The position numbers and the translations under genes were made by a program. A DNA stretch of 5,294 bases, from assembly GCA_004562975.1 (NCBI GenBank), contig SFQP01000101.1, positions 1 to 5,294 of the forward strand, read 5' to 3'. The notes under the pieces are model-generated. The model worked only from the letters and a program-made list of their open reading frames with translations, was not told where the DNA came from and did no database searches. The stretch comes from a bacterium. Lineage in GTDB: Bacteria; Bacteroidota; Bacteroidia; Bacteroidales; Bacteroidaceae. Positions 4,562 through 5,294 of the stretch are shown here, piece by piece; the first letter of the stretch is position 1; the number at the start of each line of letters is the position of its first letter.

Positions 4562-5294
4562 TTACAATCCATTTACTTCCTCTTCACTCAGCCCTGTTGC
4601 TTTTCGGATATCGACAACACTTAAACCCATTGATTTAAGTTTCCGTGCGGTTTCCTTGATTCCTTCGGCGCGTCCTTCGGCACGGCCTTCTTCCAATCCT
4701 TCTGCACGTCCTTCTGCACGTCCTTCTTCCAATCCCTCGGCACGTCCTTGCTCCAGTCCCTCGGCACGCCCTTGTTTCATTCCTTGCTCAAGTCCACGTT
4801 TGAGCGCACTGCCGTAGTATGTCTTTTCCGTGCTTATGATATCCCAAAACTTTTCGTAGCCCAGCAGTTGCTCCGGGGTATATGCCGACTGTTCAACCAC
4901 TGACAAAGCCTTGCATATCTCCGGGTTCTCCAGCAGGTCCGCCGGAGCCTCGTAAGTAGAACTCTTGATCTCCGTCAGATAACGGAGCCACAGCACATGC
5001 ATCTTCTTTTCACTTGATGGTCTGGGGCGTGAATTTGGGCAATTCCACGAAAACCAGATGCAAGCCGTCGATGACACGCTCTGAATACATCTCATGCACC
5101 ATACGGTAGTAATGATAGTATTCGGGAATATCCTTTTCAAACACATCATTCACAATGTTCAACGAGTACACCGGTTCCAGAAGCGCATAGTTTTCCCCTT
5201 TGCCAAGTTGCCTGACGTATGCCTTGGCTGAATTGAACATCACACGCTGCTGGAATTCTGGCGACCATACCATCTGCATTTCCACGATAAACTG
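4562..5294 (-). pseudogene. Rpn-family PD-(D/E)XK nuclease / putative transposase, frameshifted, 5' end outside window
   Basis: The coding strand enters at the right edge as QFIVEMQMVWSPEFQQRVMF, containing the E-x-Q (VEMQ) element of the PD-(D/E)XK nuclease fold, followed by AKAYVRQLGKGENYALLEPV, which is typical of the large Bacteroidales family annotated as 'Rpn family recombination-promoting nuclease/putative transposase' (related to PF12784). The N-terminus with the first catalytic Asp is outside the window. After LVFVELPKFTPQTIK a TGA stops the frame at 5010; the family continuation SEKKMHVLWLRYLTEIKSS is in the next frame. Deleting one A of the AA pair (minus strand, 5015-5014) restores PQTISEKKMHVLWLRYLTEI. 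The protein then ends with an 11-unit repeat tail and a helical domain SVVDIRKATGLSEEEVNGL, which resembles the usual C-terminal helix-turn-helix-like end. Such proteins are thought to nick DNA and promote recombination. It is probably inactive unless a +1 frameshift or a sequencing error explains the break. Confidence 0.82.
4661..4795 (-). repeat. 12-bp repeat array encoding a (xxxG)11 tail in the Rpn-like gene
   Basis: After an initial glycine, 45 residues are made of eleven 4-residue units: LEQG, MKQG, RAEG, LEQG, RAEG, LEEG, RAEG, RAEG, LEEG, RAEG, RAEG. In DNA this is an imperfect 12-bp tandem repeat with higher-order 24-36 bp periods. Such Gly/Glu/Arg linkers are a known variable feature of this family, sitting between the nuclease domain and the C-terminal helices. 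Slippage would change tail length in steps of four residues without breaking the frame. Confidence 0.85.

Noticed and set aside
4661..4795. Repeat array considered as a CRISPR or regulatory array
   Set aside because: The 12-bp units are contiguous, have no spacers and keep an open coding frame in the Rpn-like gene.

Overview
The window looks like a chromosomal piece of a Bacteroidales bacterium, most likely Prevotella or a close relative. The support is: a SusE/SusF-type starch-binding protein followed by a secreted alpha-amylase; promoters with the Bacteroidetes -7 box TAnnTTTG; A-rich leaders without Shine-Dalgarno sites; a Bacteroidales-type 2[4Fe-4S] ferredoxin; an Rpn/PD-(D/E)XK 'transposase' family gene; and a C-terminal tail on the amylase of the kind common in exported Prevotella proteins. 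The genus is an inference.

Left part (1-2455, + strand): the 3' end of a polysaccharide utilisation locus. The C-terminal 283 codons of a SusE/SusF-like lipoprotein are followed by a strong hairpin and then a complete GH13 alpha-amylase with a Sec signal peptide and all catalytic residues, closed by a terminator. SusE/F would hold starch at the cell surface and the amylase would cut it into oligosaccharides for a SusC/SusD importer presumably encoded to the left of the window.

Middle (2486-3006): a 56-residue 2[4Fe-4S] ferredoxin on the minus strand, too short for usual ORF cut-offs, with a clear terminator and a nearly ideal Bacteroidetes promoter. The promoter lies in a repeat-rich AT/GC mosaic that holds no other gene.

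Right part (3007-5294): a mixed, partly decayed stretch around a tRNA-Lys(TTT) gene. It contains a 5'-truncated outer-membrane beta-barrel (TonB-receptor-like) remnant broken by a 7-bp tandem duplication, a 35-residue single-pass membrane protein with its own -7 box, a 69-residue ORF that may resemble the N-terminus of phage tape-measure proteins, a shared terminator, the tRNA with its own promoter, and an Rpn-family nuclease gene broken by one extra base and carrying an 11-unit repeat tail. The degraded genes next to a tRNA suggest old insertion and loss, but no integrase, IS ends or attachment duplication are visible.

I see no convincing undescribed multi-gene system. The most worthwhile items are the tiny membrane protein, the two frame-restorable pseudogenes, the short phage-like ORF beside the tRNA, and the unusual export signals of the amylase.
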